A stretch of 64,000 bases of DNA from Sphingobacterium paucimobilis HER1398 (GTDB taxonomy: Bacteria > Bacteroidota > Bacteroidia > Sphingobacteriales > Sphingobacteriaceae), in the NCBI RefSeq assembly GCF_000416985.1, contig NZ_ATDL01000007.1:144151-208150 (forward strand), in the 5' to 3' direction. Position numbers and translations under genes: made by a program. The notes beneath the pieces were generated by a model. The model made no database searches, had not been told where the DNA came from, and was given only the letters and a program-made list of their open reading frames with translations. Shown piece by piece: positions 28,719 through 37,200 of the stretch. The stretch's first letter is position 1. Every line of letters starts with the position of its first letter.

Positions 28719-29585
28719 ATGAAAAATCTAAATATACTATTAATAACTTTGGTCTTTTCCCTCTTTGTGACGAGTTGTGAAAAACATGTTGTCGAATATG
28801 ATACTGTGAAAGTTGATGAGGAGACCACAGCACAATTTCAACTTTTTTATATGGTTCCGGTGACTACTGGTACTGCAAATAACATCAATAAAGTTGAATT
28901 GAATAATGAGCTTTTGACAAATGAAACTACGCCATTGTCAGCTTATAATTTCATACCCAGTGGGGCCGTTGGTAAGTTTTTTGTAGCCAAACCGGGTAAA
29001 GTAAATTTAAAGCTACATAGAGGGGCTATCACCAATTTAACATTGGCCTATGACCAAGATTTTGAACTGCCGGCAGGTAAATATGTTGTCGTGATCCATG
29101 ATTTTACAAAGCCTCCGGTGTTTATCAAGAATGAAACTCCTTATCCTTCGGTGACGACCGAGTTTACAGGAAGTACAGCCTGGGTAAAGTTTTCTAATTT
29201 TCTTTATGAGAAGGCCGGAGAGCCTACTACCTTGAAGTTGCAATATCAGTTTCAATACACTGTAGACAATGCCACAGGACAGAAGAGTGATTGGGCGAAT
29301 GTAGGTAAACCGGTAGCTTTTGGTGAAGCCACTGGATGGGAGCCCCTCCCTGTAAACAAAACGGTTGAGATTTCTGCTGGAACAGCACGGATCGATTATC
29401 GTATCCGGTTGATCGGGGCTGATGGTTCGGATCAGGGAAGCCTGAAGGTAAGAAATGCTGCCGGCAATACGGTAGATTATTCGGACTGGTGGAATGCCAC
29501 TATTGGCCGTATTAATCATCATATGTTGGCGGGTTATCGTGCTGCGACTCCAGTAGCATCGATGAAGCAGTTAGGGGTTTTATAA
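28719..29585 (+). CDS. Outer-membrane lipoprotein, SusE position (DUF4397-like)
   Basis: A 288-residue lipoprotein with lipobox FVTSC. The body is beta-rich (LFYMVPVTTGTANNINKVELNNELL, FFVAKPGKVNLKLHRGAITNLTLAYDQDFELPAGKYVVVIHDFTKPPV), loosely like DUF4397 domains that follow SusCD pairs in Bacteroidota. It lies 45 bp after the SusD remnant and before a long palindrome, so it closes this operon. Such third lipoproteins often bind the same ligand at the cell surface; the function here is inferred from position only. Confidence 0.6.
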   Translation: MKNLNILLITLVFSLFVTSCEKHVVEYDTVKVDEETTAQFQLFYMVPVTTGTANNINKVELNNELLTNETTPLSAYNFIPSGAVGKFFVAKPGKVNLKLHRGAITNLTLAYDQDFELPAGKYVVVIHDFTKPPVFIKNETPYPSVTTEFTGSTAWVKFSNFLYEKAGEPTTLKLQYQFQYTVDNATGQKSDWANVGKPVAFGEATGWEPLPVNKTVEISAGTARIDYRIRLIGADGSDQGSLKVRNAAGNTVDYSDWWNATIGRINHHMLAGYRAATPVASMKQLGVL

Positions 29586-29596
29586 ATTTATTCAAT

Positions 29597-29626
29597 AAGA
29601 AAGGAGGTGCTAGCACCTCCTTTCTT
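29597..29626. terminator. 30-nt perfect palindrome, probable bidirectional terminator
   Basis: The arms AAGAAAGGAGGTGCT and AGCACCTCCTTTCTT form an uninterrupted 30-nt palindrome 11 bp after the lipoprotein stop. The T content at the end of each arm suits termination in both directions, although no long T-run follows. Confidence 0.6.
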
Positions 29627-29693
29627 AAACAAGTGATCACTGGTTGCTAAAAAGAGAATGGTTATTCTGGGGTAGCGATGGATTGTGATCATC

Positions 29694-29723
29694 ATTTTGC
29701 TCTGTGTGAAGAGCAAAATTTTA
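29694..29723. terminator. Hairpin near the 3' end of the minus-strand membrane gene
   Basis: A perfect 10-bp stem (ATTTTGCTCT / AGAGCAAAAT, loop 6) followed on the plus strand by TTTAATAAA. It lies between convergent genes and could stop transcripts from either side. Confidence 0.45.
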
Positions 29724-29736
29724 ATAAATTGCTTTA

Positions 29737-30255
29737 CTAATCTTTGTTCGTCTGGTAAAAATAAGTGCTGATCTGGCTAGAAAAGTAAATCATGGCATAG
29801 GCCAAGATAATCTTTAAGGCACTGGTCTCCACATTTGTAAGGTCGAAGCTTTTGCTTGGATCGTTGGCCTGCACTAATCTTATGTACTTGACGGTATTGA
29901 TAATGAAATCTGGAAGATGGAGAACAATTACGGTGATGCCTATGATTACTAAAGCGGATCTTAACATATCTTTCTGCGTGTAGGGCGGGGAGAATTCTTG
30001 TGTATGATCATCTCTGTTTTTGATTAGTAGATTGGTTATTGAATCAGATTTGAACATTAATAGGGCAGCTAAGATCCACTGGATGATTATCGTGAATAAT
30101 AGGACTCCTATAAAGGAAACGCACTCATCCACTGCGATACTATTGATTGGAAGAGCAAAATAGAATAATAGTTCCTTGATGGAATTGATACTGTACAAGA
30201 AAAGTATAATGCCGATTATTCGGATTGCAAGGTTTAATAAATCAGTTTTCTTCAT
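29737..30255 (-). CDS. Small integral membrane protein, function unknown
   Basis: A 172-residue protein with about four hydrophobic segments: residues near 9-33 (LAIRIIGIILFLYSINSIKELLFYF), 45-68 (CVSFIGVLLFTIIIQWILAALLMF), 100-122 (ALVIIGITVIVLHLPDFIINTV) and 145-162 (LKIILAYAMIYFSSQIS). I recognise no family. It stands alone on the minus strand between two plus-strand transport regions and is convergent with the preceding lipoprotein gene. Its start MKKTDLLN is the first ATG in frame. Confidence 0.7.
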   Translation of the reverse strand: MKKTDLLNLAIRIIGIILFLYSINSIKELLFYFALPINSIAVDECVSFIGVLLFTIIIQWILAALLMFKSDSITNLLIKNRDDHTQEFSPPYTQKDMLRSALVIIGITVIVLHLPDFIINTVKYIRLVQANDPSKSFDLTNVETSALKIILAYAMIYFSSQISTYFYQTNKD

Positions 30256-30372
30256 GTTGGATCTTAAGATTTATGGCTGGTTCTGATAAAGATATTGATT
30301 TTCGGTGTTACTTTTCGATGCTTGTGGTTTTTGAATGTCCTTTTGGTCTGTATACTTGTAGAGGATGAACTC

Positions 30373-30423
30373 TTGCTAAAATGAGTTGATCTGAAAGGTG
30401 TTCCTTCTGAGGAATACTTTTTT
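30373..30423 (+). repeat. Second copy of a 51-bp terminator-containing element
   Basis: Matches 23233-23283 at 46 of 51 positions, including the leading TTGCTAAAATGAGTT. In this copy two substitutions in the right arm weaken the hairpin, and no gene ends just upstream on the plus strand. It therefore looks like a displaced or decaying copy rather than a working terminator. Confidence 0.7.
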
Positions 30424-30489
30424 GTGAACCTAAATTATACCTGGAAGGGAACGGTTTGTCTCTATAAGGAGCACCTTCTAGCGGTTTGG

Positions 30490-30940
30490 TGACTCCAAGT
30501 TAGCCATCTGTGACACCTTTTTGCAAAGTAGTCATCCCTTTTTGAAAACAAGATGTTGGTAGTTCACAAAAAGGGATTGCCTTTTAAGAATGAGTAGTCA
30601 CTTTGCACAAATAAGGAATCGTTTTTTTCGAAAAATGGTTCCATTATTTTTAAAAAGGTCTACCTAGTTTGGTAGAAGGGGGACCTTTTTAATGAAAAGC
30701 ATTTCCTTTTTTCAAACAATTGATTACTACTTGCCAAAAAGTAGTTCCTTGTTTAGAACAACCGATAACTTTGTAGAAAAAAGGGGACGGTTGTTTCAAT
30801 ATAGATGTTCCATTTTAGTAAAAAGGAGTCCCTTTTTACAGATAAGTGATTACAAGTTCACAACAAGTGACACCTTTTTCTGAAAAAGGTGTCACTTGTT
30901 TTCCAAAAGGGGATGGTTGTCTTGATGTTTTTACAGCAGT
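30490..30940 (+). repeat. Degenerate 42-bp tandem repeat array (about 10 units)
   Basis: Recurring blocks of about 42 bp with a loose form GAT..TACTT.G.CAAAAAGG.GT..CC.TTTTT. Starts are visible near 30552 (GATGTTGGTAGTTCAC), 30720 (GATTACTACTTGCC), 30762 (GATAACTTTGTAG), 30804 (GATGTTCCATTTTAG) and 30843 (TAAGTGATTACAAG). Since 42 is divisible by three, one plus-strand frame shows a 14-residue peptide period, e.g. SFFQTIDYYLPKSS, SLFRTTDNFVEKRG, RLFQYRCSILVKRS, PFLQISDYKFTTSD. Stops interrupt this frame at least three times, so it is not an intact gene. The rest of 30256-31250 shows no credible gene. Confidence 0.7.
30862..30900. repeat. Perfect 18-bp inverted repeat with 3-nt loop
   Basis: AACAAGTGACACCTTTTT at 30862-30879 pairs without mismatch with 30883-30900 across the loop CTG. 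It sits inside the 42-bp repeat array, made from one unit meeting an inverted-looking neighbour. Confidence 0.85.
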
Positions 30941-31250
30941 ATCCCACGAAGTGTGTAAGCAAACTCGCTTTGCTTGGTAGAGACCTTCTGGTTTTCTATA
31001 GATGATGTTAAATGCGGGGGCCAGTACCATAGTTATACTATAGATAGTATTAAGAACCTATTAAGAAGGCAACTGCGTGCGAACTGTGCCTTAGGTGCTA
31101 CAGCCCTGTGTCTAAGGTAGACTCGCTCTCAACACGGAGAGGACTCGGACTCAGCACGGATGCAAGGTGCTTTATGTAAGAGTCTAGTGTGTGTTAACTG
31201 TAGGGTCCTATCGAAGATGGGGAGTGTAGTTGAGATTATAAATAAGAACT

Positions 31251-31586
31251 TTATTTGTTTGCTTGGAGTGATTCAATCAGCGCTGCTTGGCTTTGGATCA
31301 ATCGCTCTTTATCAAAAATGGAGTTTTCAAGAGTCTTGATTTTTTGAAGGAGGTCTTGGACCTGAGCGCTAACCACGGGAGCTACTGTTTCCATATTTTT
31401 GTAGTAATTGTAGTAGATATCTTCGTTTAGCAATACCGATAATAAAGCGACTCTGGACGTTGGGATTTCTTTGGCTGAATAGATATTGGGAACTGATCTT
31501 GCCGAAATATGTAAAGCCTCTGCAACAGCTTTATCTGTAATCCCCTTTAAGCGCACTCTCTCTTGTATAAATTTACCTAACGTCAT
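31251..31586 (-). CDS. Small HTH DNA-binding protein with C-terminal coiled coil
   Basis: A 111-residue protein. Residues about 1-55 (LGKFIQERVRLKGITDKAVAEALHISARSVPNIYSAKEIPTSRVALLSVLLNEDI) form an XRE-like helix-turn-helix, with recognition around DKAVAEALHISARSVPNIYS. Residues about 75-108 (VQDLLQKIKTLENSIFDKERLIQSQAALIESLQ) show heptad spacing and are probably a dimerising coiled coil. It likely acts as a transcriptional regulator. Its upstream region contains TGCGTTATGTTGA at 31647, related to sites found upstream of several SusC operons here, so it may regulate itself; that is inference only. Confidence 0.72.
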   Translation of the reverse strand: MTLGKFIQERVRLKGITDKAVAEALHISARSVPNIYSAKEIPTSRVALLSVLLNEDIYYNYYKNMETVAPVVSAQVQDLLQKIKTLENSIFDKERLIQSQAALIESLQANK

Positions 31587-31929
31587 TCTTCGGCTTTAAT
31601 GTAAAACAAAATTCACAAACTTTTCTTATAATAAGCGTGAAGTATATGCGTTATGTTGACGTGTTTTATACGTTTAATTTGCGTATTACAATTGTATTTT
31701 TTATATTAGTGTGTCCGTAGGGATAGGGGCGCGGTGCTCTCTGTAGAAAACGATGACCAATTAGAATTAACATGTAATCACTTAAAATATTATCACTAAC
31801 TGTAAAAATAACCTGTGTTGTTTAGTATGGCCTGAGGCGGTCTCTCTTATTGTGGAGACCGCTGGCGGCCTAACTGCGCATAAGGAACATTAGAGGCCTT
31901 GTTGGGGGCGCCTTATAAATACACAAAAT
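31587..31929. other. Intergenic region with hairpin, divergent promoter area
   Basis: No gene longer than a few codons is credible. It should hold the promoter of the minus-strand HTH gene and of the small plus-strand membrane peptide. A hairpin with an 8-bp stem (GCGGTCTC at 31837-31844, GAGACCGC at 31855-31862) and outer GGCC pairing lies about 70 bp before the peptide gene. Confidence 0.4.
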
Positions 31930-32028
31930 ATGGATCTGCTGGACTATCAATTCGTACTGATCGCTGTATTGGTTGTCATCTTGACGGCCTGTGGGATTTT
32001 CCTGCTCAAGAAGTCCGGAAAAGGATGA
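31930..32028 (+). CDS. Candidate 32-residue single-span membrane peptide
   Basis: ATG at 31930 opens a 32-codon frame: MDLLDY, then about 19 hydrophobic residues (QFVLIAVLVVILTACGIFLL) and a basic end KKSGKG. The short acidic start, one membrane helix and positive C-terminus suggest an N-out/C-in small membrane protein. Its stop is 8 bp from the stop of the convergent lipoprotein gene, and an 8-bp stem (AAAAGGAT / ATCCTTTT) spans both stops. No family is recognised. Confidence is limited because so short a frame can occur by chance. Confidence 0.45.
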   Translation: MDLLDYQFVLIAVLVVILTACGIFLLKKSGKG

Positions 32029-32036
32029 CCTTGTTG

Positions 32037-32666
32037 TTAATCCTTTTCAAAGGATTGTAGATTGCCTTGTTCATCAAAGGATAGGGAATAGCTGCCCCTG
32101 GGTGTTCGCAGTGATCGTGGTGACCAATTGATCTTGTCGTTGTAGAAGGAAAAATAGACGGTAGGGTCACGTTCTTCGCTTTTGATTTCTTTTATTTTCT
32201 GTTTCAATGTCGTGTAGACTTTGTTGGCCGTAGCAAAGGAAACTCGGTCTAAGGGGAACAGCTGCTGATCCAATCGGTCGGCTTTGGTGATACGCACAGG
32301 CGTCGGGGTTTGCCACTTGCCTCGTTGGTATACATACCGGTCGATATTTTGAGGGGTGTCGGGGTTTTGTATGTTGAGTACAATACGGCCATCTCCGAAG
32401 AAATGTGCGGACTGTTGTACCATGATGGGTTTTCCGCTGAATTGTGGCAGCTGGCGTAGGGTCTCTTCCGCGGCTTGTAGGGCAGCGGTACTGGATACTG
32501 TTTTAATGACCCGCAGTGGAAAGCTGTTGCTCTCGTTCTGTTCCTTATGGGCAAGGTCTTGCTGTACTTCTTCTTCAGACTTCAAAGTGTCTCTGATGGA
32601 TTGTGTAAATGGCTTACAGGACGACAGCAATATAACGGCTATGGGTATGTATAATCTGTTTTTCAT
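32037..32666 (-). CDS. Lipoprotein, function unknown
   Basis: A 209-residue protein with a lipoprotein signal (MKNRLYIPIAVILLSSC, Cys 17). It has an acidic linker (KSEEEVQQDLAHKEQNES), then a beta-rich domain (IMVQQSAHFFGDGRIVLNIQNPDTPQNIDRYVYQRGKWQTPTPVRI) and an ending YSLSFDEQGNLQSFEKD. It lies 19 bp after the membrane protein gene at 32686-33669 on the same strand, so the two are probably co-transcribed and may work together. I recognise no family. Confidence 0.7.
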   Translation of the reverse strand: MKNRLYIPIAVILLSSCKPFTQSIRDTLKSEEEVQQDLAHKEQNESNSFPLRVIKTVSSTAALQAAEETLRQLPQFSGKPIMVQQSAHFFGDGRIVLNIQNPDTPQNIDRYVYQRGKWQTPTPVRITKADRLDQQLFPLDRVSFATANKVYTTLKQKIKEIKSEERDPTVYFSFYNDKINWSPRSLRTPRGSYSLSFDEQGNLQSFEKD

Positions 32667-32685
32667 CGTGATTAAATCTGTTTGT

Positions 32686-33669
32686 TTATAAATCTTCTTC
32701 CAGGACTATGGCTTGAGGATTGTCAGCTAGGTAGAGAATTTGCTTGCTTTTGGTGAGCTGTACTGCAGGGAGGTCCAGAAGAGATACGATTTTTTTGATA
32801 GCGACCTGATGACTGATGTTGTCGCTGTCGATAAAATTCATGTTAAATCTGATCTGGGGCTGTTCATTGATATATGTTCCAGTCTGTTGTACACTTATGA
32901 TTTCTGCTGTCGCTCTTTTCCCCCATAATAAAAGCTGGGCCATGTCTTTATCTCCGCTGCCTTTACTGAGATTAGGTGATATCAGTTTGGCAAAGAATAC
33001 ATAAAAGATAGCTAAAAGGCTGTATAGAATAACGGGGGACAGGATGAGGGGATGGGTCAAAGAGAGGAATCGCCAGCCATAGCCTTGGCTTTGACTCGTG
33101 TAGGCGTAATAGAAATACGCGGCTATTGCGAGTATCGAGACTATCCAGATGCTGGTATAAAGAATCATTGTTTTTGAGTTTATATGGGTTTCTATGCCGT
33201 CGGGGACGACATAGGGGCGGTATTTCAGGTGGGGATCTGCTCGGAGGGCTATTTGCTGTCCGGTGTTATAGCGCTGTTGATGCGGTTTGCTGTCTGTCCA
33301 TGTTAGCGGATAGTGAATTCGCGTATTGCTGAAATTATCAAATGATACTAGAATTTCCTTTTTCACAAAACCATTGGGAAGTTTTTTTTCTGATTTTACC
33401 TGGTCAATGGTAGCCTGTATCAGCCTGCCTTCTTGGCTTAAACGTTTGATGTCTCTTTGAAGCCCGTAGGTGTTTTTGTAGATCAGTCGTGCGAAAAGAA
33501 TGAATGTGACAGACCAGAGAAATAGCGCTAATACAAGATAGATAAGGGCTGTGTAAGAATTTTGTGTAGAGGGATCAGGTGCTAAGTCACTGCTGTAATA
33601 GATGAGGGCTGGGTGTATGAAGACAAAATATAAGATGAATAGTCCCCAGAATAAATTAAAAAACTTCAT
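32686..33669 (-). CDS. Multi-pass membrane protein, function unknown
   Basis: A 327-residue protein with two pairs of hydrophobic segments (residues about 5-25 and 40-63; 169-190 and 208-230). Two soluble stretches of similar type follow each pair: LIQATIDQVKSEKKLPNGFVKKEILVSFDN and RATAEIISVQQTGTYINEQPQIRFNMNFID. Each resembles the small beta domain of DUF3592-like proteins, so the protein looks like an internal duplication of a two-helix plus beta-domain unit. It heads a two-gene minus-strand operon with the lipoprotein at 32037-32666. Confidence 0.68.
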   Translation of the reverse strand: MKFFNLFWGLFILYFVFIHPALIYYSSDLAPDPSTQNSYTALIYLVLALFLWSVTFILFARLIYKNTYGLQRDIKRLSQEGRLIQATIDQVKSEKKLPNGFVKKEILVSFDNFSNTRIHYPLTWTDSKPHQQRYNTGQQIALRADPHLKYRPYVVPDGIETHINSKTMILYTSIWIVSILAIAAYFYYAYTSQSQGYGWRFLSLTHPLILSPVILYSLLAIFYVFFAKLISPNLSKGSGDKDMAQLLLWGKRATAEIISVQQTGTYINEQPQIRFNMNFIDSDNISHQVAIKKIVSLLDLPAVQLTKSKQILYLADNPQAIVLEEDL

Positions 33670-34115
33670 TTTAACTCCTTCTTTTAGTTAGGGTTAAAAC
33701 AAAAAGCTTACCATTTATGTTGTTTTAACAAAAGGTTAATATTGGAAGCTGCTATCTGATCAGTGAAACGTTACACAAGGGAATGTAGATTGTTAAAGTA
33801 AGGGATGCTTGAGTTGTTGGGTCAAAGTTTGCGTTTTTTGCGGTTTTACAAAGGTTGTATAGACAAGTGTTGATGATCAGGTGTTTATGGTTTTTTGATG
33901 TTTAATCTGTCTTTTGTTTTGGTTTAGAGGTCTTTGTTCGAATTTTATTCAAGATTTTGGGTGAGTGCTGGAATTTTTATTTGTGAATTTTAAAAAAATA
34001 GTTTCGCAAAAAAACGCATAAGCACTTTTTTTTTCGTAGACTTGCCTAACTAAATTACTGGTGTACAAATCTATATTTTAGAAAATAAACACAATTTTAA
34101 CAAACTATCAAACAC
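33670..34115. promoter_or_regulatory. Divergent intergenic region ahead of the third SusCD operon
   Basis: 446 bp with no gene. It holds two TGCGTT-type sites: TGCGTTTTTTGCG at 33830-33842 on the plus strand, and TGCGTTTTTTTGC on the minus strand at 34006-34018. TAGACTTG at 34037-34044 is one base off the -7 form TAnnTTTG and sits about 75 bp ahead of the SusC start, but no convincing -33 element is seen. Confidence 0.35.
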
Positions 34116-37100
34116 ATGAAAAAGAGATTTTTACTTGCTTTTTTCGGGGTGTGCCTTTATGCATCCTGTTTGATGGCACAGCAAAAAGCAGTTTCGGGTA
34201 AGGTAACGTCTTCAGATGGAGATGGCCTGAGCAACGTAACTGTCATTGTAAAAGGTACTACACGCTCGGTGCAGACGAATGCAGATGGGTCCTTTTCTAT
34301 TCAAGCTGCGCCAGGCGAAACATTGATCTTTAGAGCTATCGGTTCTGGAGAGACTTCACAGTTGGTGGGTTCAGGCAATGTCTACAACATCAAATTGAGC
34401 GGCTCGGAAGAGGCAATCGATGAGGTGGTCGTAACGGCATTGGGGATTAAGAAGGAAAAGAAAGCTTTGGGATATGCTGTACAGGATATCAAAGCTGATG
34501 AATTGATGAAGAATAAAAACCCCAACGTAATCAATTCTTTGAATGGTAAGATTGCGGGGGTTAATGTTACGAACTCAGGTGGTGCGCCAGGAGCTTCGGC
34601 AAGTATCATAATCCGTGGAGGTACATCGTTAGAACGGGACAATCAACCTCTTTTTGTAATCGATGGTATTCCAATGGATAACTCTACTGGACAAGGAGAT
34701 AATTCTGCATTCGATGGTAACGTGAATACGTCTACTACGAACGGTAACCGTGCCTTAGATATTAACCCGGAAGATATCGAGTCGATGTCTGTATTGAAAG
34801 GCCCAGCAGCAGCAGCGTTGTATGGACTGCGCGCAGCAGCGGGAGCTATTGTAATCACGACAAAGAAAGGTGCGGAAGGACGTACCCAAGTAGGTATCAC
34901 TTCGAGAGTCGGGGTTAACTGGGTGAACAAATTGCCTGAGCAGCAGACAAAATACAAACAAGGATCTTACTATAACAATAAGTATGTAGCGCAAACTTTT
35001 GAATCTTGGGGTGACCCATTCAAAGATGGAGATCTGCGTTATGATAATATGAAGGATTTTTACGAGACAGCAAGTATGTACGATAACTCCTTTAATATCT
35101 CCGGAGGTTCGGCTACTGGAAATTTCTTTCTTTCAGGATCGAACATCTACCAAACAGGTGTAGTGCCTACGACAGACTTTAATCGCTCGACGGTACGTTT
35201 TAACGGTGAGCAGAAGTATGGTAAGTTTACATTTGGTGCCAATGCGTCCTATTCGACCAGCGATACACGTAAGACGTTGACAGGTTCTGGACTTTGGGGT
35301 TCCTCCGGTAATGGGTATATGGAATCCGTATTGATATGGCCAGGAAACCATAATATGAAAGATTACCTTACGCCAGATGGCAGAAACAATCTGTTGTTGC
35401 CGCAGGTCGCTTTGGAAAACAATACCGACAATCCGTATTGGTTAATCCATAAGAATCCACAATCTGACAAAACTGATCGCATATTGGGAACGGTCTATAC
35501 AAATGTGAATGTGACTGATTGGTTTGATATTACCTACCGTCTAGGTGTGGATAATTATACTTCGCAGTTCAATACATTAGTGGCTCCTGGATCTAGTGTG
35601 AAAGAAGCATGGCAGAATGGTATGATGTCCAATACCGATAAAAAATATCAGTATTTGAACAGCAACTTGATGTTAAATTTCAAGAAGCAGATAGAGGATT
35701 GGGATTTTAACTTGTTAGTCGGACATAATGCGGAAGATACGCGTGTTAAATCGTCTTCTTTGCGTGGTGAAAGCTTTGAGTTGAAAGGGGTCGAGAATAT
35801 GGAGAACTTTAAGCAGGATAATAAGTATTATTCACAGATCTTTAATAATCGTAGGATTGTAGGTGTATACGGTGATTTACGTGTGGGATACAAAGGTATT
35901 GCTTACCTGAATGCTACAGGACGTAATGACTGGTCTTCTACATTGCCGGTGCAGAATCGTTCATTCTTTTATCCTTCAATTTCCGGATCTTTGATTTTTA
36001 CAGAGTTGTTTGAAAAGAACGATATCTTGACGTATGGTAAGTTGCGGTCTTCGTGGGCATCAGTGGGTAAAGATGCACCAGCCTATGTGACGACTACAGG
36101 GTTATTTGGTCCAGAATTGACTATTGGAGGTGGATTTAGAAATCATTGGACAAGAGGTAACGATCAGTTGAAACCGGAAAGAACGAATTCGTTTGAGATT
36201 GGTACAGATTTACGTTTCTTGAAAAATGCTTTAGGACTAGAATTCACGTACTATAAGACGAGCTCTGTTGACCAAATCCTGCAACCTCGGGTTTCTAATG
36301 CCACAGGTTATATTATGACTTACTACAATATAGGTGAGTTGAATAATGAGGGGTTTGAAGTGTCGTTGAATGCTACTCCGGTAAAAAGAGGTGATTTTGC
36401 GTGGAATACAAGTCTGAATTTCTCTCATAATAAAGGTAAGGTTGCTAAGTTGGTTGGGGGCTTGGATATCCTTTATGTTACGGATGTACAGGTGGGTACC
36501 GGTAAGGCTGCTTCCTATAACAATGGTGACTTTATGGGGATAAGTGGCTCCGTATGGCAAAAAGATGCTCAAGGTAACTTGTTGTTGGACTGGAAAACTG
36601 GAAGGCCACTGACTTCGTCATCAACTACGACTTATGTTGGTAATCGTGAGCCCGATTTTATAGGAGGATGGAATAACTCATTCACTTATAAAAATTGGGA
36701 TTTGTCCTTTCTGTTCGATTTTAGAAAAGGAGGAGATGTGTATAACGCTTCTGAGTATTTGATGACTACGTATGGTATGAGTAAAAATACAGAAAACAGA
36801 GGTGAGATGCTCCAATTTACAGGGATGTCGCTTAATCCGACTACTAAAGAGTACGAAATGGTGACAAGAGAGGTTGAAGCTAATGAAGCTTATTATAAAG
36901 ATGTGTATTCTAAACATACACCTAACTTTATTGAGAAAGTGAATTGGTTCAGACTTCGCGCTGTCAATTTGAGCTATTCTTTGCCTAAAGATCTTTTGGC
37001 AAAATCGAAATTTATTAAAGGAGCTACCTTTAATGCCATGGGGACCAATCTTTGGTTGTTGACAAATTATTCTGGTGTGGATCCAGAAACATCGGCTGCA

Positions 37101-37196
37101 GGAGCAGGCGTCGTGGGCTCTGGGGCCGTTGGGATAGACTATGCAGGTGTACCAGCAACAGCAGGCTTCACGTTTGGTGTTAATTTAAAATTCTAA
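34116..37196 (+). CDS. SusC/RagA TonB-linked outer-membrane receptor
   Basis: A 1026-residue receptor. The signal peptide ends near residue 22 (CLMAQQ). A CarboxypepD_reg-like domain (about 25-100, VSGKVTSSDGDGLSNVTVIVKGT) leads to the TonB-box-like DEVVVTALGI. The plug carries KIAGVNVTNSGGAPGASASIIIRGG and SVLKGPAAAALYGLRAAAGAIVITTKKG. The barrel ends FGVNLKF with terminal Phe. It has no STN domain. The SusD gene follows after 4 bp and a strong terminator closes the pair, so this is a minimal two-gene uptake operon without its own enzymes; the ligand cannot be guessed. Confidence 0.92.
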   Translation: MKKRFLLAFFGVCLYASCLMAQQKAVSGKVTSSDGDGLSNVTVIVKGTTRSVQTNADGSFSIQAAPGETLIFRAIGSGETSQLVGSGNVYNIKLSGSEEAIDEVVVTALGIKKEKKALGYAVQDIKADELMKNKNPNVINSLNGKIAGVNVTNSGGAPGASASIIIRGGTSLERDNQPLFVIDGIPMDNSTGQGDNSAFDGNVNTSTTNGNRALDINPEDIESMSVLKGPAAAALYGLRAAAGAIVITTKKGAEGRTQVGITSRVGVNWVNKLPEQQTKYKQGSYYNNKYVAQTFESWGDPFKDGDLRYDNMKDFYETASMYDNSFNISGGSATGNFFLSGSNIYQTGVVPTTDFNRSTVRFNGEQKYGKFTFGANASYSTSDTRKTLTGSGLWGSSGNGYMESVLIWPGNHNMKDYLTPDGRNNLLLPQVALENNTDNPYWLIHKNPQSDKTDRILGTVYTNVNVTDWFDITYRLGVDNYTSQFNTLVAPGSSVKEAWQNGMMSNTDKKYQYLNSNLMLNFKKQIEDWDFNLLVGHNAEDTRVKSSSLRGESFELKGVENMENFKQDNKYYSQIFNNRRIVGVYGDLRVGYKGIAYLNATGRNDWSSTLPVQNRSFFYPSISGSLIFTELFEKNDILTYGKLRSSWASVGKDAPAYVTTTGLFGPELTIGGGFRNHWTRGNDQLKPERTNSFEIGTDLRFLKNALGLEFTYYKTSSVDQILQPRVSNATGYIMTYYNIGELNNEGFEVSLNATPVKRGDFAWNTSLNFSHNKGKVAKLVGGLDILYVTDVQVGTGKAASYNNGDFMGISGSVWQKDAQGNLLLDWKTGRPLTSSSTTTYVGNREPDFIGGWNNSFTYKNWDLSFLFDFRKGGDVYNASEYLMTTYGMSKNTENRGEMLQFTGMSLNPTTKEYEMVTREVEANEAYYKDVYSKHTPNFIEKVNWFRLRAVNLSYSLPKDLLAKSKFIKGATFNAMGTNLWLLTNYSGVDPETSAAGAGVVGSGAVGIDYAGVPATAGFTFGVNLKF

Positions 37197-37200
37197 TCGA

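Noticed and set aside
30692..30883. 63-codon frame inside the 42-bp array as a gene
   Set aside because: Its repeats are a consequence of the DNA period being a multiple of three, the same pattern continues past stops on both sides, and it has no independent support.
30490..30940. CRISPR array
   Set aside because: The units are all different from one another, have no constant repeat with unique spacers, and no cas genes lie nearby.
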